Below, in pieces: positions 35,360 through 44,193 of a stretch of 64,000 bases of DNA. A program made the position numbers and the translations under genes. The stretch covers positions 3,922 through 67,921 of the forward strand of contig CAYOJF010000010.1 in assembly GCA_964404215.1 (NCBI GenBank), written 5' to 3'. Numbering within the stretch: the first letter of the stretch is position 1; each line of letters starts with the position of its first letter. A model generated the notes under the pieces. That model did no database searches. It had not been told where the DNA came from and saw only the letters and a program-made list of their open reading frames with translations. The stretch comes from Aureispira sp964404215. Its GTDB lineage: Bacteria; Bacteroidota; Bacteroidia; Chitinophagales; Saprospiraceae.

Positions 35360-36586
35360 TTACCAAGGTTTGATTACAAAATCAATGGATTCGGTATGGT
35401 GCCGAATAGAAGTATGAGGAGTAACATAAACTGTAATATTCTCGTTTGTCTCTAATCGAAAAAGGCAATAGCAATGCTGAATATCCAATACAGTGATCTT
35501 GGTATCTTGGCAACTCAAATTACTTAATCTTCGGGTATCTCTCAAATTCAAATGATCTATCTGAGTAGACTCACAATAAAGTCGTTCGAGTGCTCCATTA
35601 TCCTCCAAATCAAGTTGAAGGAGCGGTGTATGATCACATCTCACACCAAGTAGTTTTTGATGCCTGCTCAAATCTAATACTGAAAGTGAGGTAGACTCAC
35701 AATTCAATTGAATGAGCCGACTAGATTCTTTAGGAGGTAATTTCAAAGTAGTTACTGGTGTATTCCCACAGTAAAGCTGTTCTAAGCTCAACTGATTCGA
35801 ACAATCTAGAGACTTTATAGCAGTATGCTCACAGTTAATTACAATCAACATCGGGTTGGACTCCAATCTCAACGCTATCAAATCGGTGTGTTCACAGTAC
35901 AGTTTCTTTAGTTTAAAATTAGAAGTCAAATCCAATTTTTGGATAGAAGTATGTTTGCAGTCTAGTTCCAATAAATCTGTATTACCACAAAGATCTAGGT
36001 TAGTAATACGAGTATGGTTCATGGATAATTTTTCCAGTACTTTATTCTGTGTCAAATCTAACTGTTCTATGCTAGTATTAGAACAATTAAAAGACTGGAG
36101 CAATGGGTTTTGAGTAACATCAATTTGTGTTAGGGAAGAATGCTGCACCTCCAAATCTGTCAAGTTGGGCTGTTGACTTAGATCAATAGCAGTAATATTT
36201 TTAGCTCGTTCGAGTGACAGATATTCCAATTTAGTGTTTTGACTCAAATCAAGCTGCCCTCCTACATGGACAAAATCTACGTGTCGTGCATATAATTCTC
36301 TCAAATTGATGTGATAACGAAAACAAAGTACCTCTGGAACCGTTCCTAACCTGATAGAAATCAAAAATAAGCGTTTGACATTGGTAATCCAATATACATT
36401 TTCTGTCGTCAGCTCTTTGTCTTCAATCTTTTCGTACTGATACATGGTCTCCAACGAAGGCAGCCACAACTGGTGTAGCTTCTGGTACAAACCATTGCTT
36501 TGAGCCAAATTCAATCCTAAAGTAATATGATCTTTATCTCCTGTCAGAAGAAGTTGTTCTAGTTTTTGTAAATTTTCGTCTAACAT
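35360..36586 (-). CDS. Cytoplasmic leucine-rich repeat protein
   Basis: 408 residues. From about 90 to 380 it is a tandem array of some 13 repeats of about 21 residues with the core LxxLxCxxTxIxxLDLSxN (for example LLELDCKHTSIQKLDLTSN). Cysteine or asparagine occupies the same turn in most repeats. There is no signal peptide, anchor or sorting domain, so it is probably cytoplasmic and acts by protein binding. It follows a membrane protein gene by 5 bp on the same strand and is likely its partner. Confidence 0.82.
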   Translation of the reverse strand: MLDENLQKLEQLLLTGDKDHITLGLNLAQSNGLYQKLHQLWLPSLETMYQYEKIEDKELTTENVYWITNVKRLFLISIRLGTVPEVLCFRYHINLRELYARHVDFVHVGGQLDLSQNTKLEYLSLERAKNITAIDLSQQPNLTDLEVQHSSLTQIDVTQNPLLQSFNCSNTSIEQLDLTQNKVLEKLSMNHTRITNLDLCGNTDLLELDCKHTSIQKLDLTSNFKLKKLYCEHTDLIALRLESNPMLIVINCEHTAIKSLDCSNQLSLEQLYCGNTPVTTLKLPPKESSRLIQLNCESTSLSVLDLSRHQKLLGVRCDHTPLLQLDLEDNGALERLYCESTQIDHLNLRDTRRLSNLSCQDTKITVLDIQHCYCLFRLETNENITVYVTPHTSIRHHTESIDFVIKPW

Positions 36587-36591
36587 AACTT

Positions 36592-37041
36592 TTAGGTATT
36601 AAGGACAGCTATCAACTCGTCATAAGATGGATGAACAGTTGCTTTTTTACTATTAATCGTTGGCATTAGCCAATTGAAAAACCAATATCGTCTTTTAAGG
36701 GCAAAAGTTTCCTTCCCCTTATCTATTACTCTGATCTGTTTGAGTTGACATTGATGTCTTTTTCTTTCTTTATTCAAAATAACCAACTGATCTTTTTGAA
36801 TTTTCAGGGTCAACTCCTGTGTTTCTTTTCTAAAATACTTCACGATAAACCATATAGTACTTACGAAAATGAGAAAAGCCATAATCTTAATTTCGTACGA
36901 CCAGAGCAATACTATTAAAAAAGGAGATACTAACATCATTATTGTTTCCAGATTTTCACTCTTGACAGGTTCGTCTATCACCGTAAAAAAGACCTCCTTA
37001 TATTCTTCTCCCAGTATCTGGTGGTCATCTAACAATTCCAT
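36592..37041 (-). CDS. Unrecognised membrane protein upstream of the LRR gene
   Basis: 149 residues from the ATG at 37039-37041; the longer TTG-started frame to 37068 is less likely. Two adjacent hydrophobic segments (about 36-75) form a helical hairpin, flanked by polar ends; the C-terminal part (ELTLKIQKDQLVILNKERKR) is beta-rich and resembles the small PH-like membrane proteins with paired helices, but I cannot assign a family. It forms a two-gene unit with the LRR protein, 5 bp apart. Confidence 0.7.
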   Translation of the reverse strand: MELLDDHQILGEEYKEVFFTVIDEPVKSENLETIMMLVSPFLIVLLWSYEIKIMAFLIFVSTIWFIVKYFRKETQELTLKIQKDQLVILNKERKRHQCQLKQIRVIDKGKETFALKRRYWFFNWLMPTINSKKATVHPSYDELIAVLNT

Positions 37042-37275
37042 ATACAATACTTTTTTATAGCTGGACAAATAAATCTATTTCCAAGAATAATCAAACAAAC
37101 GATTACCCTATCCCTATAATCAATGATTCAATATAATAGCATGTTTTCTGCTAATACTCCTATTACCAAACAAGACCTACTCTCAACATAATAGTTGATA
37201 CAAAAATCTCTTTTCTCTTTATTTTTTTTACATTTTGTCCTCTTATTCTCTCATAAAAAACAATTCTAATTACTC

Positions 37276-37992
37276 ATGAATAGACTTTTAATCTGGACGA
37301 CTATCCTTAGTATTTTGTCTGCTATCCTATGGTACGAATGCTACTGGAAAGTAGATTTCAACCAAGAAGCACATTGGGCTGCTTATGGTCAATTGCAAGG
37401 CAATATACACGAAAAAAGACTAAACTTCGAACAAGACTGGAAAACACACCCCCAGAAAAGAGAGTATTTACGTCAAGCAGCTAAAGATTATATTTACCAA
37501 ACGCTAACTGATTCTTTATTCAAATATTGGTATGGCACCCCTTGGGATTTCAATGGCACTACCCAAAAGCCACGCGGTGGAAAGATAGCTTGTGGTTATT
37601 TTGTGACCACAACCCTATCCCACCTCCAATTTTATTTACCACGGGTAAAAATGGCTCAACAAGCTGCCTCTCGTATCATCCGTTCGCTCTGTCCGAAATC
37701 TAGCATCAAAGTGTTCAATCAATTACAACAACTCCAGCAACACCTTTCCAAACAACCTGATGGAATTTATATCATTGGTTTAGACACCCATGTAGGATTT
37801 ATGTGGAAAACTAATCAGGAACTTTATTTTGTCCATTCGAGTTACTCTGGACAACGTCAAGTGAGCAAGGAAAAGTGGAACGAATCTCAAGTATTGGGCA
37901 AATCAAAGCTGCTAATGGTTGGCAATCTGACCGACAATACTCAATTGATTGAAGATTGGATTTTGGGTCGAAATATTGCTTTGAGTAAGTAA
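37276..37992 (+). CDS. Membrane-anchored protein with possible papain-like (NlpC/P60-type) hydrolase fold
   Basis: 238 residues with an N-terminal anchor (1-22). A pattern typical of papain-like amidases can be seen: YWYGTPWDFNGTT, then RGGKIACGYFVTTTL with a candidate nucleophile Cys106 at a helix start, then YIIGLDTHVGFM with candidate His172 in a strand, and a third polar His187. Order and spacing fit the NlpC/P60 superfamily, which cleaves peptidoglycan or other amide bonds, but global similarity is weak. It stands alone just upstream of the toxin-like gene, separated by 177 bp. Confidence 0.65.
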   Translation: MNRLLIWTTILSILSAILWYECYWKVDFNQEAHWAAYGQLQGNIHEKRLNFEQDWKTHPQKREYLRQAAKDYIYQTLTDSLFKYWYGTPWDFNGTTQKPRGGKIACGYFVTTTLSHLQFYLPRVKMAQQAASRIIRSLCPKSSIKVFNQLQQLQQHLSKQPDGIYIIGLDTHVGFMWKTNQELYFVHSSYSGQRQVSKEKWNESQVLGKSKLLMVGNLTDNTQLIEDWILGRNIALSK

Positions 37993-38110
37993 ACTCAGGA
38001 AAAATTCTATCCAAAAATAAATATCTTTTTTGACTTGCTCTATAAGTATTTGATTATCAATCATAATAACCACCATCAATCATTCTATATCTAATAGATA
38101 CTATTTGCTG

Positions 38111-38142
38111 TTTGTTTATGTGTCTATAAAGACTTATATTTA
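38111..38142 (+). promoter_or_regulatory. Possible promoter of the toxin/immunity pair
   Basis: TTTG (38111-38114), 20 bases, then TATATTTA (38135-38142) is one mismatch from the Bacteroidota TTTG/TAnnTTTG arrangement and lies 28 bp before the start codon. Confidence 0.35.
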
Positions 38143-38169
38143 GCGTTATTCTTTTATAAAAAATCACTA

Positions 38170-41100
38170 ATGAAAATTAATCCAAAATTGGCGAAGAAGC
38201 CAGAAGATTTGAAGAAGCTTCCTTTCAAGTCCTATAAACCACTGCTCAAAAAAATTCTCAATACATTTGAAAACGAAACCTCTAAAGAAGAACCCACTGA
38301 TTTTATCTTGATGGGGAAATATAGTTTTGTAGATAAAGCTACTCAAGAACTTCCCCTTTTGATACTAGGAAACTGGAAAAGTGAAATGAAAAATTTTGCT
38401 AAACAAACAGTTGTCAAACGTAAAGAAAAGGACTCTTTGGTGGGTAAAGCCTATTATGCAGGTAAAATAGATGGGAAACATACTATACAACTACTAATAT
38501 GGAAAGGAAAAGGGAAAGAACCTTTCCTGCACAAAATTATAAAGAAAATCTTGCCCAAGAACTTTGTCCTTCGATTTGGTGTAGTCGAAGAGGATACCTA
38601 TCAAGAAGAACCAACTCCTGATATCCAACAACAACTCCAGATCAGCGATACTTCTACTACTGTTATAGAAAAAACAGGATATGATGTGGATGGCAATCCA
38701 GTTAATATTCCTGCTAATACGAATATGGCAATTCTCCAACGAGGAGAAGTTTACCAATTTATGGCATTTGTCAACCAAAAGATGGTCTACCTAGAGGTTC
38801 CACAACAAGAGCTGATGACCACCATGACCGTAGAACTACCTACGGTAGAAATCGAAGCGAAAGATGACTACAGTTTAGAACGTCTGAAAGCATTAAAAAA
38901 GAAAGACTGGGAAGGTACTTTCAGTATGTTTGTAGATGTCAGTAGTGCCAAAATAGTAGGTATACTAAAGTCATTTACAGTAGAAGAGCAGCAGGCTTTC
39001 TTGACCAATGGTGGTCTGAACAAATTCATGGAATGGGAGCTAAATACCACTGATATAATTAGTGCTATCAAAGACTGGGATATTCCAGTCGTCGATAAAC
39101 TAAAAATTATTGCTGCTGAAAGAAAAAATCGAAACGAAGAACTCTCGTACGAAACACTTCGTCCACTATTAGTAGCAGGCGATTGGTCAGATTTTGATAT
39201 TAAAAAATATCATAAGCTACTCTCTTTCCGCAAGAACCCTACTAGCATTGCAGCATTTGTAAGAGATGCCTCTATTCCTAAGAGTACTAAGAAAGAACTC
39301 ATACAGAAGTATTGGAAAATTGCTCCAGCTACTAATCTGCCTCAACCACTATATGATGATTTGGCAGAAAAAGAACGCACCTTAGAATTTGGACAAGATG
39401 CCATAGATGCCGCCATAAGAGTAGAAGAAAAAAAGGCAAAAGCAGAGGATCATAAAAAAATCATCACATGGTTTCACAAAAATGCCCTAAAAGAGACACA
39501 CGCTGTCTTAGATATTAGTGAAATGCAATTAAAATCCATTTTGCATAATTATGCAGGTGGTCTGTTCCAGCAATTTAAGGCAGATTTTTTGGCATTGATG
39601 GACACCCCTTACGCAAGTGGATACTATACACTACGACAAGCTGTTATGAATCCCAATCCTCAAGGAGGACGTAATGGAAGAATACAAGCAGCTACTGTAC
39701 TAAAAGATACCGTTCAGAGACAACTTGCCCAAAAGTATCCTATTATTTACGCTTTCAATAAAGATTATACCTTTGAAGGGTACAAAAAACTGATTCAACT
39801 ACTAGAAAGCAATGACACAGATGCCCTGCAAAACCATCTTGAAGACAAAGTAATTGATATTCTAGAAAACATTGATACCGTACGTCAAGAGCTGCGAGAT
39901 AATCCCGATTATATCTGGGCGTTAGACTCTATTATCAGGAGTACTTTTAATGATTTGGGTATCAACCCCAAATCACGAGTTGGACAAATTATAATCGCTA
40001 AAAAAGAAGCTCACCAAGCTAGTGAAGATAGGATAAGTATGATACTTGCTGGACTATCAGTAGGTTTAGGTGTAGCAGCAGCATATGCTTCTGGTGGACT
40101 ATCGCTCCTCCTCACGGCGGGAGCAGCTGGAGTGGGAGTATATGATCTCAATAGAGAGCTCCATACTTACACCATAGAAGAAGCTGCTGCTAATGTCTCC
40201 TTAGCTCAAGCCAAGGCATTAACCACCAAAGAACCTGAGCTACTTTGGGTAGCACTAGCAGCACTAGGTGCCTTGGGAGATGTAGCCGCTGCCGCTAAAG
40301 TTCTCAAAAATGTCAAAATTGGTAAAATTGAGAAGCTGTCTGATGTAGACAAGTACACTGACAAAGTAGCTAGACAACTTGCCATCGAAAAGAATATTCC
40401 GTTTGATGAAGCTCCTGATAGTGCCTTTCAGAAACTCAAAAAAGTAGTACAAGAAAATGCTATAAAACACTTTGAGACCTTAGCCAAGGAAAAATCAGCC
40501 AAAAAAGAGCTGGCTCAAAAAAAAGTAGAAGCTGCGTGGAAAGAGTTTGTCAGTCCCCAATTATATGGCGGGACACTTGAAGGCATTGCTGCTAACAAAC
40601 TAGCAAAACTTACTTTATTTTTCAAAGAAGCGATCAAAGCTGGAGCAGAAAATCTACCAGAAGCCATGAATAAAGTGGGTGGCAAGGTAGATGGGTTGCT
40701 TGCAAAAGTAGGTATAGAAGTAGCAGAAGAACAAAAACTGAAAGAACTACAAAAGATATTTGAAGCAGCACGAGAGGCTGTGCGACAAGAACAAAAAGTA
40801 CTAACAGCAGCCGTAGATAATCTACAAGCACTCAACAGTATTCCAGAAGAAGAAGTATTCAAAAACCAAGACGCCATCCAAAAGGCATGGAAAGAATTTG
40901 TAGATAAAGCTCCTCCCCTAGAGGTAGATGTGAAAGGTAAAATTATGCCTTTAGCTTTTGATGAATCTGGTCAAATGCTCACCAAAAATAAAAAAGGAAA
41001 ATGGGGTAAGGCGAGTACTCGAGAGCGAAAAGATATTTATCAAGCAATGAAAGTGGAACACATTGCAGAAAACCATACGCCAGAAGTAGCCTTTGACAAA

Positions 41101-41538
41101 GCAATGGGGAGAGTCACTAAAAAGAAAAATGGTCAATTTACCAATGCTCCTCAAAATGGGCAATTCACCAATGATGAAACTTTATTCAGAGCCTTGCAGT
41201 TTGTAGAATTGAAGTGCTTTGATGCAGAAGGTAATTTAGATACTGCTAATCTACTCCAAAAGGGTATTTTGGAACTTAGAAGCCAAAATATTAGTAAAAA
41301 ATTCAGTGTATATGCTTTAAACATTCCTATCACCCAAGATCAAGGAAAAGTATTTCTGAATACTCAAAGAAAAGCACTTCCGACATGGGTCAAAAACCCT
41401 AAATTCCCACAGCCCAATAACAGCAATTTAGAACACGTTGCTGAAATTCCAGCGACAAAAATAGTGGTAATTATAGAGGAAGAGGAAGGTGTAGCTAGAA
41501 TTGTAACCATGTATCCACAAAGTGTTAAAGATTACTAA
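38170..41538 (+). CDS. Large polymorphic-toxin-like effector
   Basis: 1122 residues, no signal peptide. Residues 1-160 form a basic N-terminal domain (DFILMGKYSFVDKATQELP), 160-220 a small beta domain, 230-600 a mainly helical region, 622-657 and 690-710 glycine/alanine-rich hydrophobic segments (ILAGLSVGLGVAAAYASGG, LLWVALAALGALGDVAAA) of the sort found before toxin domains in injected effectors, 730-900 a long charged coiled coil, and about 930-1122 a separate C-terminal domain. That domain has EHIAENHTPE (His974, His979) and ends ARIVTMYPQSVKDY, a pattern like RNase toxins of the BECR fold. The likely immunity gene starts 3 bp after the stop. Delivery system and activity are unproven. Confidence 0.72.
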   Translation: MKINPKLAKKPEDLKKLPFKSYKPLLKKILNTFENETSKEEPTDFILMGKYSFVDKATQELPLLILGNWKSEMKNFAKQTVVKRKEKDSLVGKAYYAGKIDGKHTIQLLIWKGKGKEPFLHKIIKKILPKNFVLRFGVVEEDTYQEEPTPDIQQQLQISDTSTTVIEKTGYDVDGNPVNIPANTNMAILQRGEVYQFMAFVNQKMVYLEVPQQELMTTMTVELPTVEIEAKDDYSLERLKALKKKDWEGTFSMFVDVSSAKIVGILKSFTVEEQQAFLTNGGLNKFMEWELNTTDIISAIKDWDIPVVDKLKIIAAERKNRNEELSYETLRPLLVAGDWSDFDIKKYHKLLSFRKNPTSIAAFVRDASIPKSTKKELIQKYWKIAPATNLPQPLYDDLAEKERTLEFGQDAIDAAIRVEEKKAKAEDHKKIITWFHKNALKETHAVLDISEMQLKSILHNYAGGLFQQFKADFLALMDTPYASGYYTLRQAVMNPNPQGGRNGRIQAATVLKDTVQRQLAQKYPIIYAFNKDYTFEGYKKLIQLLESNDTDALQNHLEDKVIDILENIDTVRQELRDNPDYIWALDSIIRSTFNDLGINPKSRVGQIIIAKKEAHQASEDRISMILAGLSVGLGVAAAYASGGLSLLLTAGAAGVGVYDLNRELHTYTIEEAAANVSLAQAKALTTKEPELLWVALAALGALGDVAAAAKVLKNVKIGKIEKLSDVDKYTDKVARQLAIEKNIPFDEAPDSAFQKLKKVVQENAIKHFETLAKEKSAKKELAQKKVEAAWKEFVSPQLYGGTLEGIAANKLAKLTLFFKEAIKAGAENLPEAMNKVGGKVDGLLAKVGIEVAEEQKLKELQKIFEAAREAVRQEQKVLTAAVDNLQALNSIPEEEVFKNQDAIQKAWKEFVDKAPPLEVDVKGKIMPLAFDESGQMLTKNKKGKWGKASTRERKDIYQAMKVEHIAENHTPEVAFDKAMGRVTKKKNGQFTNAPQNGQFTNDETLFRALQFVELKCFDAEGNLDTANLLQKGILELRSQNISKKFSVYALNIPITQDQGKVFLNTQRKALPTWVKNPKFPQPNNSNLEHVAEIPATKIVVIIEEEEGVARIVTMYPQSVKDY

Positions 41539-41541
41539 AAT

Positions 41542-42243
41542 ATGAAAATGAAAAAATTTAAAATAGACTATAAAGTAAATGACTATACCCCTGATTACCT
41601 ACCTGAGTATGAGTTTGATAGGGAAAATGATTGTATTTCTAGTGTACACCAAGGTATTAAACATTTAGTATTCAAGGATTATGTCTTGAATATTCGGGTA
41701 GGCGACTACTGCTACCCCATTGATAAAATCCATCAGCGACATATGGATTTGAAGCTCGAAAAAGTAATGGAATACTTACTAGGGATAAGAACAAAGAATG
41801 AGGAGATAAAAAACGAAGAAGATGCCGAAGATACTTTTCTAGGGTTAGAAGCTGGAGACAAACTAACCTACTATTCCATAGAAGCATTAGGATTTGATAG
41901 GTACTATCCCACTTGGTATTTTATCTATCAAGAAAATAGTGACAAAGTCAAAGTTTATGTCAACGAATATGTCTATGACACTCCAAACTATATGAGTCGT
42001 GGGAGAAGCTATAATGTCCGTCCTCCTTGGGAAATCATAGAGGGCGAATATAAGCCCCTCGAGTATATGCTCTGTAGCAAAAAACAGATTGTGACTGAGT
42101 TCTATCAGATGTACCTCAAAATGGCTCAAGACCTCCTCAAAGTCTATCCTGAGTACTTTGAAGATGGCGGCGAAGCTGACTACAACTATGCCCGATGGAA
42201 AGAGCGTATGGCTCAGTACAGAGCTGTTATTCAGGCGATGTAA
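41542..42243 (+). CDS. Probable immunity protein for the upstream toxin
   Basis: 233 residues, acidic and rich in Tyr and aromatic residues (YNYARWKERMAQYR, RYYPTWYFIYQE), no signal peptide or membrane segment, so cytoplasmic. I do not recognise the family. It begins 3 bp after the toxin-like gene's stop and is followed by a terminator-like hairpin, so the two form a closed two-gene unit. Position, size and charge are those expected of a cognate immunity protein that blocks the C-terminal toxin domain, but this is inference from context. Confidence 0.65.
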   Translation: MKMKKFKIDYKVNDYTPDYLPEYEFDRENDCISSVHQGIKHLVFKDYVLNIRVGDYCYPIDKIHQRHMDLKLEKVMEYLLGIRTKNEEIKNEEDAEDTFLGLEAGDKLTYYSIEALGFDRYYPTWYFIYQENSDKVKVYVNEYVYDTPNYMSRGRSYNVRPPWEIIEGEYKPLEYMLCSKKQIVTEFYQMYLKMAQDLLKVYPEYFEDGGEADYNYARWKERMAQYRAVIQAM

Positions 42244-42253
42244 TACTAGAAAT

Positions 42254-42289
42254 AGAGCAATGCTGTCTATCAGTATGGCTCTGTTTTTT
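42254..42289 (+). terminator. Weak terminator after the toxin/immunity pair
   Basis: AGAGC (42254-42258) pairs with GCTCT (42278-42282) with partial extension, followed by GTTTTTT. The stem is short, so the call is tentative. Confidence 0.4.
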
Positions 42290-42367
42290 GTTTATTCCAT
42301 AGCATGTTTCAAATTATCTATTTCAAAAATTGACAATTTAGTCTATCAAATTTATAGTAGTACGTCC

Positions 42368-42396
42368 TTGATTACAAAAAGTAAAACGTATCTTTG
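42368..42396 (+). promoter_or_regulatory. rimO promoter
   Basis: TTG (42368-42370), 18 bases, then TATCTTTG (42389-42396) matches the Bacteroidota -33/-7 pattern TTG...TAnnTTTG with good spacing. It lies 28 bp before the rimO ATG, so the leader is very short. Confidence 0.72.
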
Positions 42397-42424
42397 TGCT
42401 CCAAAATCATAATACAATAGACTA

Positions 42425-43741
42425 ATGAAGACTAGAAGCCACAAACAAGATAAAGTAAATGTTATTACCTTAGGATGCTCCAAAAATATGGTGGACTCTG
42501 AAGTAATGATGCACCAGCTCCAAGCTAATGATTTTGAGGTGGTACATGATAGCAATGATAATGATGCTAACATTGTTATTGTTAATACTTGTGGTTTCAT
42601 AGATAGAGCGAAAGAAGAATCTGTCAATACTATTCTGCAATATGCAGATGAAAAATCGGCAGGAAATATCGACAAACTCTATGTTACAGGATGTCTATCG
42701 GCTCGTTACAAAGAAAATCTGGAAGAGGAAATCCCTGAGGTAGATGCTTATTTTGGTACCGTAGAGCTACCCGCACTACTCGAAAAACTAGAAGCTGACT
42801 ACAAACACGAATTGGTAGGAGAACGTATTTTGATGACGCCTCCTCACTATGCTTACCTGAAAATTTCGGAAGGCTGTAATCGTACTTGCTCTTTCTGTGC
42901 CATTCCACTGATGCGTGGAAAACACATTTCTAAATCTATTGAGGACTTAGTAAAAGAAGCCAAAGGTTTAGCTCGTAATGGGGTTAAAGAGTTGATGCTC
43001 ATTGCTCAAGAGTTGACTTATTATGGGCTAGATATTTATAAAGAAAGAAAACTAGCAGAGCTTCTGCGTGCCCTAAGTGATGTAGAAGGTATCGAATGGA
43101 TTCGATTGCACTATGCCTACCCTAGTAAGTTCCCTATGGAAATATTTGAAGTCATGCAGGAGTTACCAAAGGTCTGTAACTACATTGACATGCCACTACA
43201 ACACGCTAGTAATAGTGTTCTTGCTCGTATGCGTAGACAAATTACGATAGCAGAAACTACTAAACTGATAGAAGAAGGGCGTAAAATTGTCCCTGGTCTA
43301 GCTTTCAGAACCACTTTTTTAGTAGGTTTCCCTGGTGAAACAGAAGAAGAATTTGAAGAAATGGTCGATTTCGTTCGTGAAATGCGTTTTGAACGTTTGG
43401 GTGTATTCCAGTATTCTCACGAAGAAAATACGAGAGCATTTGACCTAGAAGATGACATTAGCCCAGAACTAAAAGAAGATCGTGCGGCTCGATTAATGGA
43501 AGTACAACAATCGATTTCTTGGGAAAAGAACCAAGCAAAAATAGGACAGACAATGAAAGTATTGTTTGATCGCGTAGAAGGAGAGTTTTTTGTTGGCAGA
43601 ACAGAATTTGATTCTCCAGAAGTAGACAATGAAGTACTCGTCAGTACTAAAGGTAACTTTGCTCGTATTGGAGACTTCGCCAATGTATTGATTAAAGATG
43701 CGACTGATTTTGATTTGTTTGGAGATATTGTCATAGACTAA
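42425..43741 (+). CDS. rimO: Ribosomal protein S12 methylthiotransferase
   Basis: 438 residues, normal for RimO, a two-cluster radical-SAM enzyme that methylthiolates Asp of ribosomal protein S12. The N-terminal UPF0004 domain supplies three cysteines (TLGCSKNMVDSE, NTCGFIDRAKEES, TGCLSARY). The radical-SAM CxxxCxxC is SEGCNRTCSFCAIP. RTTFLVGFPGETEEEF follows, and a C-terminal TRAM domain. The family choice of RimO over MiaB rests on GCSKNMVDSE and GFIDRAKEES. The stop overlaps the stop of a convergent lipoprotein by 4 bp. Confidence 0.95.
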   Translation: MKTRSHKQDKVNVITLGCSKNMVDSEVMMHQLQANDFEVVHDSNDNDANIVIVNTCGFIDRAKEESVNTILQYADEKSAGNIDKLYVTGCLSARYKENLEEEIPEVDAYFGTVELPALLEKLEADYKHELVGERILMTPPHYAYLKISEGCNRTCSFCAIPLMRGKHISKSIEDLVKEAKGLARNGVKELMLIAQELTYYGLDIYKERKLAELLRALSDVEGIEWIRLHYAYPSKFPMEIFEVMQELPKVCNYIDMPLQHASNSVLARMRRQITIAETTKLIEEGRKIVPGLAFRTTFLVGFPGETEEEFEEMVDFVREMRFERLGVFQYSHEENTRAFDLEDDISPELKEDRAARLMEVQQSISWEKNQAKIGQTMKVLFDRVEGEFFVGRTEFDSPEVDNEVLVSTKGNFARIGDFANVLIKDATDFDLFGDIVID

Positions 43742-44193
43742 TCTTGATGATGCTCCAACCAGTTTGCTTGTGCTTGATCAAAAAAGTGCATTAACCTTGT
43801 GCTATCAGCATCAACATATACCTTAAAGACACTTTGGTCAGAACAATAGACTTGAATATAAGAGGCATAAGTATCCATAGCTCTTCTATCAATTAATTTT
43901 AGAGCGTCTATTTCATCGTATGTAGCGGCTTGGACTTTCTCATCTCTGCCATCCTGCCAATAGTGTACTAATCTTTGATTAGTTATCAAATTACCTGCGA
44001 CTCGGAGTCCTCCAAATCCTGCATTTGTTTCGAATAGTTGAATTTGCTCATCTTTTTCTAGAGGTATAATTGTATTAATATACGCTATATCCTTCATAGT
44101 TAAGGTAGCTTCATTTTTACTCCCACAAGAAACTAGAGCGACTACCATTCCTAATAGCAATAATAGATTTTTATTGCACAGGCTTTTGTTCAT
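43738..44193 (-). CDS. Small lipoprotein
   Basis: 151 residues from the ATG at 44191-44193, which overlaps the end of the upstream lipoprotein by 23 bp. A lipoprotein signal is clear (LLLLLGMVVALVSCGS, lipobox Cys at about 23). The mature part is an acidic, mixed alpha/beta domain that I do not recognise. A longer start at 44232 would put a charged segment before the signal, so it is rejected. It overlaps and follows the neighbouring lipoprotein gene, with which it is probably translated, and its stop meets that of rimO. Confidence 0.78.
   Translation of the reverse strand: MNKSLCNKNLLLLLGMVVALVSCGSKNEATLTMKDIAYINTIIPLEKDEQIQLFETNAGFGGLRVAGNLITNQRLVHYWQDGRDEKVQAATYDEIDALKLIDRRAMDTYASYIQVYCSDQSVFKVYVDADSTRLMHFFDQAQANWLEHHQD

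Noticed and set aside
37042..37068. TTG start for the membrane protein upstream of the LRR gene
   Set aside because: An ATG nine codons on has a better context.
40515..40877. Cys/Ser-rich 120-codon frame opposite the toxin-like gene
   Set aside because: It is the antisense shadow of the charged coiled-coil region and has no independent support.
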